From Salinarimonas sp. (lineage in GTDB: Bacteria; Pseudomonadota; Alphaproteobacteria; Rhizobiales; Beijerinckiaceae): DNA of 64,000 nucleotides. Below the pieces are notes generated by a model, which saw nothing but the letters and a program-made list of their open reading frames with translations, did not search any database and was not told the origin of the DNA. Within the stretch, counting starts at the first letter, position 1, and each line of letters opens with the position of its first letter. This document shows positions 17,326 to 27,796 of this stretch, piece by piece. The position numbers were made by a program, and so were the translations under genes. The DNA lies in NCBI RefSeq assembly GCF_040111675.1, contig NZ_CP157794.1, positions 248,001 through 312,000 on the forward strand. Direction: 5' to 3'.

Positions 17326-18231
17326 TCAGAGCGCCAGCCCCGCGTCCCAGTACGGCGTCGCGCCGTACAGCCCCTCCAGGAAGCCGATGAAGGCCCGCGT
17401 CTTCTGCTCGAGATGCCGCCGGCTCGGATAGACCGCGTGGATGGCGACGCGGCTCGAGGAACGCCAGGCGGGGAGGACACGCACCAGCGCGCCGGTCTGC
17501 AGCTCGGGCCCGACGTCCCAGGTGGAGCGCAGCGCGATGCCGGCGCCGGCGATCACGGCCTCGCGCACCACCTCGCTCGAATTCGTGCGCAGCGGCGAGG
17601 CGATGCGCACCGTCTCGGGGCCGTCCGGCCCCTCGAGCCGCCATTCGGGCGTCCCGTGGACGAGGAGCGTGTGGCCGGCGAGGTCTGCGAGGGTCGAAGG
17701 CGTGCCGTGGGAGGCGAGGTAGCCCGGCGTCGCGACGAGGAGGCGGTGGTTCGGCGCGAGCTTCTTGGCGATGAGGCTCGAGTCGGAGAGGTCGGCGATG
17801 CGGATGGCGAGGTCGAAGCCCTCGCCCACCACGTCGACGAAGCCGTCGGAGAGGGCGAGCTCCACGGAGACGTGCGGCTCGGCGTCGAGGAAGCGCACGA
17901 GATGGGGGGCGATGTGCATGCGCCCGAAGGAGGTGGGCGCCGAGACGCGCAGCAGCCCGCGCGCCTCCGCCGCGCCGGAGGACGCCCACGCCTCCGCCTC
18001 CTCCACCGAGGCGAGGATCGCCACCACCCGCTCGTGGAAGCCCTTGCCCACCTCGGTGAGCGCCAATTGCCGCGTCGTGCGCTGGATGAGGCGCACGCCG
18101 AGCCGCTCCTCCAGCCGGCGCATGCGCTTCGAGATCACCGCGGGCGAGAGCCCCAGATCGCGCCCCGCGGCGGACATGGAGCGCGCCGCGACGATGCGTG
18201 CGAAGATGTCGAGATCACCCAGACGGTCCAT
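17326..18231 (-). CDS. LysR-family transcriptional regulator
   Basis: 301-residue LysR-type regulator. The winged helix-turn-helix is at residues 1-60 (MDRLGDLDIFARIVAARSMS, then GLSPAVISKRMRRLEERLGVRLIQRTTRQLALTEVG), and the effector-binding domain follows with the usual SAPTSFGRMHIAPHL segment. It is divergent from glcDEF and shares with it a 137-base intergenic region that contains a perfect 25-base inverted repeat. It likely autoregulates and controls glc and/or the downstream aidB-like gene. The effector is unknown. Confidence 0.93.
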   Translation of the reverse strand: MDRLGDLDIFARIVAARSMSAAGRDLGLSPAVISKRMRRLEERLGVRLIQRTTRQLALTEVGKGFHERVVAILASVEEAEAWASSGAAEARGLLRVSAPTSFGRMHIAPHLVRFLDAEPHVSVELALSDGFVDVVGEGFDLAIRIADLSDSSLIAKKLAPNHRLLVATPGYLASHGTPSTLADLAGHTLLVHGTPEWRLEGPDGPETVRIASPLRTNSSEVVREAVIAGAGIALRSTWDVGPELQTGALVRVLPAWRSSSRVAIHAVYPSRRHLEQKTRAFIGFLEGLYGATPYWDAGLAL

Positions 18232-18240
18232 AAATGCCCC

Positions 18241-18265
18241 GATTGTTTCCGTGGGGGAAACAATC
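18241..18265. promoter_or_regulatory. Perfect inverted repeat, candidate LysR operator
   Basis: GATTGTTTCC (18241-18250) and its exact reverse complement GGAAACAATC (18256-18265) are separated by 5 bases. The dyad stands 9 bases upstream of the lysR start and about 100 bases before glcD. It is AT-rich compared with its surroundings and contains a T-N11-A core, both expected of a LysR-type binding site. Its position over the lysR leader suggests autorepression as well. Confidence 0.6.
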
Positions 18266-18368
18266 TAACGCAGGCCGCGCCCCTGTTAAGCGGGAAACGT
18301 TCGGCCTATGTTGCGGGTCGAAGCCGTCCCCTGGAACCGGTCCAGAAGAGACGCGAGGAGGAGCGCCG

Positions 18369-19832
18369 ATGTCGATCGCCTTCCCGACCCCAGACGAGGC
18401 CGTCCTGGCGCGCCGCGACGCGATCCTGGAGGGGCTCGCCCCGCTCGTCGCGCCGGACGCGCTCATCGTCACAGAGGACGAGCGCCGCGCCTTCGACACC
18501 GACGCGCTGACCGCCTATCGCAAGCTCCCGCTCGCCGTGGTGCTGCCGTCGACGACCGAGGAGGTCTCGGCGGTGATGCGCTTCTGCAGCGAGAACGGCG
18601 TGAAGGTGGTCGCGCGCGGCGCCGGGACCTCGCTCGCCGGCGGGGCGATCCCGCAGGAGGACGCCGTCGTCATCGGCGTCTCGAAGCTCAACCGGGTGCT
18701 GGAGACGAATTTCGCCGACCGCACCATGCGGGTGCAGTCGGGCATCACCAACCTCGCCATCTCGCAGGCCGTGGCGCACGAGGGCTTCTTCTACGCCCCC
18801 GACCCGTCGAGCCAGCTCGCCTGCACCATCGCCGGCAACGTCGCCATGAATTCCGGCGGCGCGCATTGCCTGAAATACGGCGTGACCACCAACAACCTTC
18901 TCGGCCTCACGGTCGTGCTCGTCGACGGCACCGTGGTCGAGATCGGCGGCGACATGCTGGACGCGCCGGGCTACGACTTCCTGGGCCTGATGACGGGCTC
19001 GGAGGGCCAGCTCGGCATCGTGACGGAAGCGACCGTGCGCATCCTGCGCGCGGCCGAGGGCGCCCGCCCGGCGCTGATGGGCTTCGAGAGCATCGAGGAG
19101 TGCGGCGCCTGCGTCGCGGCGATCATCGGCGCGGGGATCATCCCCGTCGCGCTCGAATACATGGACAAGCCCGCGATCGAGATCTGCGAGGCCTTCGCCC
19201 ATGCCGGCTACCCGCTCGACGTCGAGGCCATGCTGATCATCGAGGTCGAGGGCTCGGACGAGGAGATGGAGGACGCGCTCGCGCGCATCGTCGAGATCGC
19301 GAAGCCCTTCAACCCGCGGGCGCTCAAGGTGGCGCAGACCGAGGCCGAGGCCGCCGCGATCTGGAAGGGCCGCAAGTCCGCCTTCGGCGCCACCGGCCGC
19401 GTCGCCGACTACATCTGCATGGACGGCACCATCCCCACCGGCCAGCTGAAATACGTGCTCAAGCGCATCGACGAGATCGTGAAGGGCTACGGGCTCGGCG
19501 TCGCCAACGTCTTCCACGCCGGCGACGGCAACCTGCATCCGCTCGTGATGTTCGACACCAACAAGCCGGGCGAGATGGAGAAGGCCGAGGAGGCGGGGGC
19601 CGACATCCTCAAGCTCTGCGTCGAGGTCGGCGGCTGCCTCACCGGGGAGCACGGGGTCGGCATCGAGAAGCGCGACCTGATGACGACGCAGTACAACCGG
19701 GAGGATCTGCGCCAGCAGCTGCGGGTGCGCGGCGTGTTCGATCCGATGTGGCTGCTCAACCCGGCCAAGGTGTTTCCGCTCGAGGGGCGCGATCTCGACG
19801 AGGCGGGCGCGAACGGGCGGGAGGCGGCGTGA
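18369..19832 (+). CDS. glcD: Glycolate oxidase subunit GlcD
   Basis: FAD-binding catalytic subunit of glycolate oxidase, 487 residues, oxidising glycolate to glyoxylate. An N-terminal PCMH-type FAD domain contains VVARGAGTSLAGGAIPQEDAVV and PDPSSQLACTIAGNVAMNSGGAHCLKYGVT. The C-terminal cap carries FHAGDGNLHP, with likely metal-binding histidines, and CLTGEHGVGIEKRD. GAGGAGGAG stands just upstream of the ATG at 18369. The open frame begins earlier, at 18234, but that region is not protein-like and covers the lysR operator. It is the first gene of glcDEF. Confidence 0.93.
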   Translation: MSIAFPTPDEAVLARRDAILEGLAPLVAPDALIVTEDERRAFDTDALTAYRKLPLAVVLPSTTEEVSAVMRFCSENGVKVVARGAGTSLAGGAIPQEDAVVIGVSKLNRVLETNFADRTMRVQSGITNLAISQAVAHEGFFYAPDPSSQLACTIAGNVAMNSGGAHCLKYGVTTNNLLGLTVVLVDGTVVEIGGDMLDAPGYDFLGLMTGSEGQLGIVTEATVRILRAAEGARPALMGFESIEECGACVAAIIGAGIIPVALEYMDKPAIEICEAFAHAGYPLDVEAMLIIEVEGSDEEMEDALARIVEIAKPFNPRALKVAQTEAEAAAIWKGRKSAFGATGRVADYICMDGTIPTGQLKYVLKRIDEIVKGYGLGVANVFHAGDGNLHPLVMFDTNKPGEMEKAEEAGADILKLCVEVGGCLTGEHGVGIEKRDLMTTQYNREDLRQQLRVRGVFDPMWLLNPAKVFPLEGRDLDEAGANGREAA

Positions 19833-21007
19833 CGACCCATCGCCCCGCGAGCGAGGACGACGTCCGCGCCCTCGTCTCCGACGCCGCCGCCCGCGCCGTC
19901 CCGCTCGCACTCGCCGGCGGCGCGACGAAGCGCGCCGTCGGCCGCCCGGCGCAGACCCAGGAGACCGTCTCCACCGCGGGTCTCACCGGCGTGACGCTCT
20001 ACGAGCCGGCGGAGCTCGTCATCGGCGCGCGCGCCGGCACGCCGCTCGCCGAGGTGGAGCGGACGCTCGCGGAGAAGAACCAGCGCCTCGCCTTCGAGCC
20101 GGCGGACTGGCGCGCGCTGCTCGGGTCCGAGGGCGAGCCGACGATCGGCGCGGTGGCGGCGGGCAACATTTCCGGCCCGCGCCGGATCATGGTGGGCGCG
20201 GCGCGCGACGCGCTGATCGGCGTGCGTTTCGTCAACGGTCGCGGCGAGGCGGTGAAGAACGGCGGGCGGGTGATGAAGAACGTCACCGGGCTCGACCTCG
20301 TGAAGCTCGTCGCCGGCGCCTGGGGCACGCTCGGCGTCCTCACCGAGGTGACCTTCAAGGTGCTACCGATCCCGGAGCGCACGGCGACGCTGGTCTTCAG
20401 CGGGCTGGACGACGAGCGGGCGATCGCGGCGCTCTCGGCGGCTCTGGGCTCGCCCTACGAGGTGACGGGCGCGGCCCATATCCCGGGCGATGGCGGCGGG
20501 GCGGGCACGCTGGTGCGCATCGAGGGCTTCGAGGCCTCCGTGCGCTACCGGCTCGGCGAATTGAAGACGCTCCTCTCCGAATACGGCGAGCCGGGGCTCG
20601 TCGAGGGGGAGGACGGCGCGGCGCTCTGGCGCGGCGTGCGCGACGCGGCCCCGCTCGTGCAGCCCTCCGAGCGCGCCGTGTGGAAGATCTCCACCGCGCC
20701 CTCCCGCGGCCCGGCGCTCGCCGCCGCGATCGGCGCGGCCTGCGAGGCGCGCTGGTTCTACGACTGGGGCGGCGGGCTGATCTGGCTCGCGACGGCGGCC
20801 GACGAGGCGGCCGCGGCGGCGGTGCGCGAGGCGACCCGGGCGCACCGCGGCCACGCGACGCTCGTGCGCGCCCCGGCTGATCTGCGCGCGGCGGTCGACG
20901 TGTTCGAGCCGCTGCCGGCGCCCATGATGACGCTGACGAGGGGCATCAAGGCGAGCTTCGATCCGAAGGGGATCTTCGAGCCGGGGCGGATGTATGCGGG
21001 GGTGTGA
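19829..21007 (+). CDS. glcE: Glycolate oxidase subunit GlcE
   Basis: Second FAD-binding subunit of glycolate oxidase, 392 residues. The FAD-domain signature is degenerate relative to GlcD: PLALAGGATKRAVGRP, GARAGTPLAEVERTLAEKNQ, and PRRIMVGAARDALIGVRFVNGRGEAVKNGGRVMKNVTGLDLVKLVAGAWGTLGV are typical of GlcE. It begins at a GTG overlapping the glcD stop (GTGA, 19829-19832), which implies translational coupling. The stop is followed by a palindromic element before glcF. Confidence 0.92.
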   Translation: MTTHRPASEDDVRALVSDAAARAVPLALAGGATKRAVGRPAQTQETVSTAGLTGVTLYEPAELVIGARAGTPLAEVERTLAEKNQRLAFEPADWRALLGSEGEPTIGAVAAGNISGPRRIMVGAARDALIGVRFVNGRGEAVKNGGRVMKNVTGLDLVKLVAGAWGTLGVLTEVTFKVLPIPERTATLVFSGLDDERAIAALSAALGSPYEVTGAAHIPGDGGGAGTLVRIEGFEASVRYRLGELKTLLSEYGEPGLVEGEDGAALWRGVRDAAPLVQPSERAVWKISTAPSRGPALAAAIGAACEARWFYDWGGGLIWLATAADEAAAAAVREATRAHRGHATLVRAPADLRAAVDVFEPLPAPMMTLTRGIKASFDPKGIFEPGRMYAGV

Positions 21008-21033
21008 GGACGGGACCGCGGGCCGTTCCTTGT

Positions 21034-21222
21034 CCTTCCCTGTAGGGGAAGGTGGCTCGGCGAAGCCGAGACGGATGGGGCGCGCGGGACGCGCGTTCGG
21101 CGAAGCCGAAGAATGGCTCGACCTCCGGCAGACGTCGCGCCGCTTCCGCTTCGCGGAACGCGCTTCGCGCGCCCCATCCGTCACCGCGCTTCGCGCGGCG
21201 CCACCTTCCCCTACAGGGAAGG
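21034..21222. repeat. Palindromic intergenic element (inverted pair)
   Basis: A 23-base arm at 21034-21056 (beginning CCTTCCCTGTAGGGGAAGG) is repeated exactly, in inverted orientation, at 21200-21222. Inside each arm the sequence ACGGATGGGGCGCGCG follows in mirror order, so the element is made of two inverted copies of a roughly 60-base unit around a centre with smaller hairpins (such as TTCGGCGAAGCCGAA). Units of this look are familiar as dispersed intergenic palindromes of alphaproteobacteria. It fills most of the 254 bases between glcE and glcF and encodes no convincing protein. Confidence 0.75.
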
Positions 21223-21261
21223 AGAGACGATGCGTTGTTCGGATAGGGTGAGAGCAGGGCC

Positions 21262-22623
21262 ATGCAAACCAACTTCACCGAAGAGCAGCTCCGCGATCCC
21301 GCCACGCGCGAATCCGAGAAGATCCTGCGCACCTGCGTGCATTGCGGGTTCTGCACGGCGACGTGCCCGACCTACCTCCTGCTCGGCGACGAGCTCGACT
21401 CGCCGCGCGGCCGCATCTACCTGATGAAGGACATGCTGGAGAACGGCAAGCCGGCGAACGCCGAGGTCGTCAAGCACGTCGACCGCTGCCTCTCCTGCCT
21501 CTCCTGCATGACGACCTGCCCCTCGGGGGTGCACTACATGCACCTCGTCGATCACGCGCGGGCCTATATCGAGCAGACCTACCAGCGCCCCTGGCACGAC
21601 CGGTTGCTGCGCTCGGTGCTCGCCGCGATCCTGCCCTATCCGAACCGCTTCCGGCTGGCGCTTCTCGGCGCGAAGCTCGGCGCGCCGTTCAAGGGCGTGG
21701 CGCGGGCGATCCCGCTCGTCGGCCAGCGCCTCGCCGGCATGCTCGACCTCGCGCCCAGGCGCCTGCCGGCGCGCTCGGCGATCGACGGGCCGCAGGTGTT
21801 CCCCGCGGTCGGGGAGCGCCGCGGGCGCGTGGCGATCCTCCAGGGCTGCGCCCAGCGCGTGCTCGATCCGGGCATCAACGAGGCGGCGATCCGGCTCCTC
21901 ACCAGGAACGGCATCGAGGTGGTGCAGGCCAAGGGCGAGGGCTGCTGCGGCGCGCTCGTCCACCACATGGGCCGCGAGCACGACGGCCACGCCTTCGCCA
22001 AGCGCGCCATCGACGTGTGGACCCGCGAGATCGAGGGCGAGGGGCTCGACGCCATCGTGATCACGGCGTCGGGCTGCGGCACGACGATCAAGGATTACGG
22101 CTTCATGCTGCGCGAGGATGCGGCCTACGCCGACAAGGCGAAGCGCGTCTCCGGGCTGGCCAAGGACGTCACCGAGTACCTCACCACGCTGAAGGTGGTG
22201 GCGCCCGGCCGCGACGTCTCGGGGCTCACGGTGGCCTACCATTCCGCCTGCTCGATGCAGCACGGCCAGCAGATCCGGCTCGAGCCGAAGACGCTGCTCA
22301 AGAAGGCGGGCTTTGCGGTCAAGGACGTGCCGGAGGGGCACATCTGCTGCGGCTCGGCCGGCACCTACAACCTGCTCCAGCCCGAGATCGCCGGCCAGCT
22401 GCGCGCCCGCAAGGTGGCGAACATCGAGAAGACGAAGCCCGACCTGATCGCCACCGGCAATATCGGCTGCATGACGCAGATCGGGAAGGGCACCGACATC
22501 CCCATCGTCCACACCGCCGAATTGATCGACTGGGCCGGCGGCGGCCCGCTGCCGCGGGCGCTGGAGGCGGCCGGGTGGGAGGACCGCCCGATGGCGGTCG
22601 CCGCGCGGCAGGCGGCGGAATGA
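21262..22623 (+). CDS. glcF: Glycolate oxidase iron-sulfur subunit GlcF
   Basis: Electron-transfer subunit of glycolate oxidase, 453 residues. Two 4Fe-4S motifs are visible: C25-x2-C28-x2-C31-x3-C35-P and C76-x2-C79-x2-C82-x3-C86-P. The C-terminal half has two cysteine-rich domains with GEGCCGALVHHMG, ASGCGTT, YHSACSMQHGQ and HICCGSAGTYN, as in the heterodisulfide-reductase-like proteins. It completes glcDEF, though separated from glcE by the palindromic element, so whether one mRNA covers all three depends on read-through of that structure. Confidence 0.94.
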   Translation: MQTNFTEEQLRDPATRESEKILRTCVHCGFCTATCPTYLLLGDELDSPRGRIYLMKDMLENGKPANAEVVKHVDRCLSCLSCMTTCPSGVHYMHLVDHARAYIEQTYQRPWHDRLLRSVLAAILPYPNRFRLALLGAKLGAPFKGVARAIPLVGQRLAGMLDLAPRRLPARSAIDGPQVFPAVGERRGRVAILQGCAQRVLDPGINEAAIRLLTRNGIEVVQAKGEGCCGALVHHMGREHDGHAFAKRAIDVWTREIEGEGLDAIVITASGCGTTIKDYGFMLREDAAYADKAKRVSGLAKDVTEYLTTLKVVAPGRDVSGLTVAYHSACSMQHGQQIRLEPKTLLKKAGFAVKDVPEGHICCGSAGTYNLLQPEIAGQLRARKVANIEKTKPDLIATGNIGCMTQIGKGTDIPIVHTAELIDWAGGGPLPRALEAAGWEDRPMAVAARQAAE

Positions 22624-22651
22624 CGCCGCCGTCTCCCCTCTGCCTCGCGGC

Positions 22652-23782
22652 TCACCCCTCCCCTGCGCTCCGCGCCGCGGCGGCCGCGCGCACCGGCGGC
22701 CCCTCGTCGAGCGAGCGCGTGCGCACCTGCGGCAGGGCGTTCGGATGGGTCTCCCGCAGCCAGGCGACCATCGCCTCGCGCACGGCGCAGCGCAGGTCCC
22801 AGGCCTCGCCGGGCGTGCGCGCGCTCATGATGCAGCGCACCGTGATCGTGTGCCGGTCGGCGTCGACGACCTGAAGCCCGACGGTCTCGCCGTCCCAGAG
22901 CGGGGAGGCCCGCACCAGCGCCTCGAACCTCTCGCGCACGGCGTCCACCGGCGTCGAATAGTCGAGATACCAGTAGACCGAGCCGATCAGCGTGTGCTCG
23001 TGGCGCGTCCAGTTCTGGAACGGCTGCTCGATGAAGCGCTTGAGCGGGATCACGAGGCGACGCAGGTCCCAGGTGCGCACCACGACGTAGCTCGTGCGGA
23101 TGTCCTCGATGAAGCCGAACTCGCCCTCGATGATCACCGCGTCGTCGATGCGCATGGGCTGGGTGATGGCGATCTGCAGGCCGGCGATGATGTTGGAGAG
23201 CACCGGCTGCGCGGCGAGCCCGATGACGAGGCCCGCGACGCCGGCGGAGGCGAACAGGCTCGTCCCGTATTGCCGCGCGACGGGGCTCGTCGTCAGCAGC
23301 GCGGCGAAGGTGAGGAAGCCCACCAGGATCACCGCGATCCGGCGCAGCAGCCGCACCTGCGTCTGCGCCTTGCGGGCGAGCGTCACGTCCTCGCTCTCGC
23401 CCGGCAGCCGCGCCAGGTAGATCTCGGCCGAGACGTCGACGACCACGATCGCCGCCCATCCGCAGACCACGATGAAGGCGAGGAGGAGCCCGTAGGCGAA
23501 CCAGCCGCGGACCTCCGGATCGAGCGGGGTCGCGGGAAGCGCGCCGGCGAGGAAGACGAGGACGAGGGCGAGCCGGGTCGGCCGGCGGATGCGGGCGAGG
23601 AGGCCGCGGCCGAGCTCGCCCATCCGCCGCCCGAAGCTCGCCCGGATCGCCCGGACGGCGATGCCGTGCAGCACCAGGGCGGCGAGCGCGAACAGCGCCA
23701 GCACGAGCGTGGCTTCCGCCCAGGCGGGCAGGCCTTCGATCAGCAGGCCCGCGTCGCGCGCGAGCCGCGACAGCGTCTCCAC
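22652..23782 (-). CDS. MscS-family mechanosensitive channel
   Basis: 376-residue small-conductance mechanosensitive channel family protein, a safety valve against hypo-osmotic shock. Several N-terminal transmembrane helices (residues about 20-45, 65-85, 95-125, 155-175) lead to the pore helix SLFASAGVAGLVIGLAAQPVLSNIIAGLQIA, and then a beta domain with IDDAVIIEGEFGFIEDI and VIPLKRFIEQPFQNW. The C-terminal part is a soluble vestibule. The gene runs opposite to glcF and is not obviously in an operon. Confidence 0.92.
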   Translation of the reverse strand: METLSRLARDAGLLIEGLPAWAEATLVLALFALAALVLHGIAVRAIRASFGRRMGELGRGLLARIRRPTRLALVLVFLAGALPATPLDPEVRGWFAYGLLLAFIVVCGWAAIVVVDVSAEIYLARLPGESEDVTLARKAQTQVRLLRRIAVILVGFLTFAALLTTSPVARQYGTSLFASAGVAGLVIGLAAQPVLSNIIAGLQIAITQPMRIDDAVIIEGEFGFIEDIRTSYVVVRTWDLRRLVIPLKRFIEQPFQNWTRHEHTLIGSVYWYLDYSTPVDAVRERFEALVRASPLWDGETVGLQVVDADRHTITVRCIMSARTPGEAWDLRCAVREAMVAWLRETHPNALPQVRTRSLDEGPPVRAAAAARSAGEG

Positions 23783-23869
23783 GGTGCCTCTCCCCTCGTC
23801 GCCTGGATTGTCGAACGCGAGGGGAGCTTGGCGGTTCCGCCGCCGCCGAGGCGGAGCGGCGGCGCGCGG

Positions 23870-25441
23870 TCAGCGCGAGATCGCGATGCGCCGGTCGGCG
23901 ATGTCGTTCGCGATCGTCTCGAAATGCGAGACCAGCGTCTTCACCTCCGAGCGGAACACGTGGGCGGGCGACGTGGCGCATCCCTTCAGCAGCGAGTGGG
24001 CGCTGTTCGAGTTCAGCGCGAAGCCGACGGTGAAAATCTCGATGCCCTGCGCGCGCATGGCGGCGCAGACCGTCTGCATCTTGTCGTCGAGAGCGTCGCG
24101 GTTGTTGGAGCGGGTGAGGCCGTCGGTGTCGGACAGGCGGCCGTAGGCGGTGAAGTCGCTGTCGCCCGCCGGCGCCATGCCGCTGAAGAAGTTGTTCTCG
24201 CCGTCGGTCATGAAGACCACGATCTTCTCCGTCTCCCCCCGGTCGAAGGCGTGCGGCCAGCCCTCGTCGCCCCACAGGCCTTGCCAGCTCAGCATGCGCC
24301 AGCCCCAGAGCATGCCGATATGCCCCAACGTGCCGCCCCGGTGCCAGGCTTCGAAGTCGTCGATCTCGTCGACGAGCCGCCGGCGGTCGTTCGTGAAGGC
24401 GATGATCTCGTTCTTGGGGCAGCCGAGATTGGGGCCGCGGCCGTTGTTGGAGCTGGCGTTGGTGTTCCACTCCTCGTCGATCGGTCCGGGGAGGTAGGAA
24501 TTGAAGCGGGCGCTGCCGCCGCCGAGGCCCCGCCAGGACGGCCAATAGAACGGCCGGAAGGGCTCCGTCGCGGGCGTGTCGGCGGTCAGCTCGTAGTCGG
24601 TCCGATAGCGCTCCATCACGCAGCCGGCCCAGCCGTCGGCGACGTGGCAGGCGCCGTCGACCTCGACCCCCGGGCAGGCGCCCGCCGCGGTCCATTCGTG
24701 CAGCTCGCCGATGTAGCAGAGCTCCAGATCGGCGTCCCAGGTCACGTTCGTGCCCCGGCAATGCGGCTTGGGCACCTCGTCGCCGGAGAAGACGTAGCGG
24801 TTCTCCACGATCGCCGAGAGGCCGCCGGGGGCGGGCCCGAGCCAGTCCTGGCGGGCGCGGCCGATGTTCACGGCGGAGGAATAGGGAACCATGCCGACGC
24901 GGATGCGGTCGTCGGTGCGCCCCTCCGGGAGGAGCGTCTCGACGAAGCGCCTGGCGGAATCGCGCAGGGCCCGCATCTTGCTGCCCTTCATCGATCCGGT
25001 GACGTCGACGACGAGCACGATCTCGTAGCTCTTGTCGGACGTCGTGACCTCGCTCTCCACGGTGAAGTCGATCTCCTCGACGCCGATCAGCCCGGCGAAG
25101 GAGGTGCGCATGCGCAGGTCCGCTTCGACCCGAAGGCGCGGCGCGCCGGTTTCGGGATCGACCACGTCCGTGGGCCGCACGGCGACGAGCGTCGTGCCCC
25201 CGGAAAGGTCGCCGAGCCGCGCTTCGACGAATTCCTCGGCGGCGGTCTTGCGGGCGAAGGTCGTCTCGCGCGAGATGGCGGCGAGCGCGGCGGCGTCGAC
25301 CAGGGCCTGAGCCTGCGCCCGGGCTCCGTTCACGCGCGAATAGTCGACCGCGGCCCCCGCCATGGCGATGACGGGCACGATCGCGAGCCCGAGAGCGACG
25401 CCGACGGCGCCGCGTCGATCCTTGCGAAAGGTCTCGAACAT
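23870..25441 (-). CDS. TadG-like pilus protein with VWA domain
   Basis: 523-residue envelope protein. The N-terminus has the TadE/TadG type membrane anchor (RKDRRGAVGVALGLAIVPVI followed by AMAGAAVDYSRV), then a soluble part with a von Willebrand A domain: D146-x-T148-G-S150 is the MIDAS motif, and VVFMTDGENNF the second metal segment. About a dozen cysteines lie in the insert between them, implying an oxidised, periplasmic protein. It is the TadG-related type found in Flp pilus systems, but no other tad gene is visible here. GAGGA and AGAGGG precede the ATG. Confidence 0.85.
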   Translation of the reverse strand: MFETFRKDRRGAVGVALGLAIVPVIAMAGAAVDYSRVNGARAQAQALVDAAALAAISRETTFARKTAAEEFVEARLGDLSGGTTLVAVRPTDVVDPETGAPRLRVEADLRMRTSFAGLIGVEEIDFTVESEVTTSDKSYEIVLVVDVTGSMKGSKMRALRDSARRFVETLLPEGRTDDRIRVGMVPYSSAVNIGRARQDWLGPAPGGLSAIVENRYVFSGDEVPKPHCRGTNVTWDADLELCYIGELHEWTAAGACPGVEVDGACHVADGWAGCVMERYRTDYELTADTPATEPFRPFYWPSWRGLGGGSARFNSYLPGPIDEEWNTNASSNNGRGPNLGCPKNEIIAFTNDRRRLVDEIDDFEAWHRGGTLGHIGMLWGWRMLSWQGLWGDEGWPHAFDRGETEKIVVFMTDGENNFFSGMAPAGDSDFTAYGRLSDTDGLTRSNNRDALDDKMQTVCAAMRAQGIEIFTVGFALNSNSAHSLLKGCATSPAHVFRSEVKTLVSHFETIANDIADRRIAISR

Positions 25442-25654
25442 TCCTCGACCCTCTTGGCGTTCGATCGTCGGCGCGATCCGCGCCGGTCGGTGGCGACACT
25501 GCACCGGAACACGTTGCGATCGCGCGGACGATTTCGCTAAAATGCGATGCATCTCCCCGAAATGCCGGACCGCTCCAGCGCGCAGCGGTCCAGAGGCAGA
25601 CGATCGCCCTCGTCGCTGCTGGCGTCGCGGCCCGGTTCTGGCTAGAGATCGCGC

Positions 25655-26539
25655 ATGGCGGACGGCGACGACGAGATCTGGCGGGACGAGGCGGGCTTGC
25701 GCGACGCCCTGATCGCGCTCGTCGACTTCCACGTGGCGGCGGGCGTCGACCTGGCGCTCGACGAGACGCCGCACGACCGCTTCGCCGACGAAGCCGCCCG
25801 CCGCGCCGGCGAGGCGGCGGCGCGCGAGGCCGCCTCCCGCGACCGCCTCCCGCTCCCGCCCCGGACCCCGGCGCCGGCGGCGAACGCCGCGCCCGTCTCG
25901 CGGGGGCCTGCCGTCCCGCCCGGCGCGCTCGACGCCGAGGAGGCCGCCGCGAGCGCGCGCGCCCTCGCCGAGGCGGCGGGGGATCTCGCGGCGCTCGAGG
26001 CCGCGCTCGCGGGCTTCGACGGCTGCGCGCTCAAGGCCTCGGCCAAGAGCCTGGTCTTCGCCGACGGCACGCCGGGCGCGCGGGTGATGATCGTGGGCGA
26101 GGCGCCGGGCGCCGACGAGGACCGCACCGGCAAGCCCTTCGTCGGCCGCGCGGGGCAGCTCCTCGACCGGATGCTGGCGGCGATCGATCTCGCCCGCACG
26201 GACGTCTACATCGCCAACGTCATTCCCTGGCGGCCTCCGGGAAACCGCACGCCGACGACCCAGGAGGTCGCGGCCTGCCTGCCCTTCACCCGCCGCCAGA
26301 TCGCGCTGGCCGATCCGGACATCCTGGTCTGCATGGGCGCGCCGGCGACGCAGACGCTGCTCGGCGTCAAGGACGGCATCCTGCGCGCCCGCGGGCGCTG
26401 GCTCGCCTACGATACCGGCCGGCGCGAGATCCGCGCCCTGCCGATGCTCCACCCGGCCTACCTGCTGCGCCAGCCGCTGCAGAAGCGCCTCGCCTGGCGG
26501 GATCTCCGCGCGCTGAGGAAGGCGCTGCGGGAGAGCTGA
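25655..26539 (+). CDS. Uracil-DNA glycosylase-like protein (family 4 relative)
   Basis: 294-residue protein of the UDG superfamily, expected to remove uracil from DNA. The active-site region [25 protein letters not shown] begins at residue 147, and [24 protein letters not shown] and [11 protein letters not shown] follow, matching the family 4 framework. The usual iron-sulfur ligands are incomplete: the C-x-x-C pair near the N-terminus is reduced to GCALK and the ligand before RPPGNRTP is a tryptophan. The N-terminal 100 residues are alanine/proline rich. The stop is directly adjacent to the convergent CoA-transferase stop. Confidence 0.85.
   Translation: MADGDDEIWRDEAGLRDALIALVDFHVAAGVDLALDETPHDRFADEAARRAGEAAAREAASRDRLPLPPRTPAPAANAAPVSRGPAVPPGALDAEEAAASARALAEAAGDLAALEAALAGFDGCALKASAKSLVFADGTPGARVMIVGEAPGADEDRTGKPFVGRAGQLLDRMLAAIDLARTDVYIANVIPWRPPGNRTPTTQEVAACLPFTRRQIALADPDILVCMGAPATQTLLGVKDGILRARGRWLAYDTGRREIRALPMLHPAYLLRQPLQKRLAWRDLRALRKALRES

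Positions 26540-27796
<1,257 letters not shown>

Noticed and set aside
14148-17480. 1110-codon minus-strand frame spanning aidB, panE and the small exported gene
   Set aside because: Only the last 85 codons are a real gene. The rest is low-complexity, runs through aidB in another frame and through the antisense of panE.
18234-18368. N-terminal extension of glcD from 18234
   Set aside because: The extension covers the palindromic operator and is unlike GlcD; GAGGAGGAG stands just before the ATG at 18369.
22365-25540. Two long frames (about 1000 codons) opposite and beside the MscS and TadG genes
   Set aside because: Both are GC-driven shadows without a ribosome-binding site or recognisable domain, and both are covered by clear genes.
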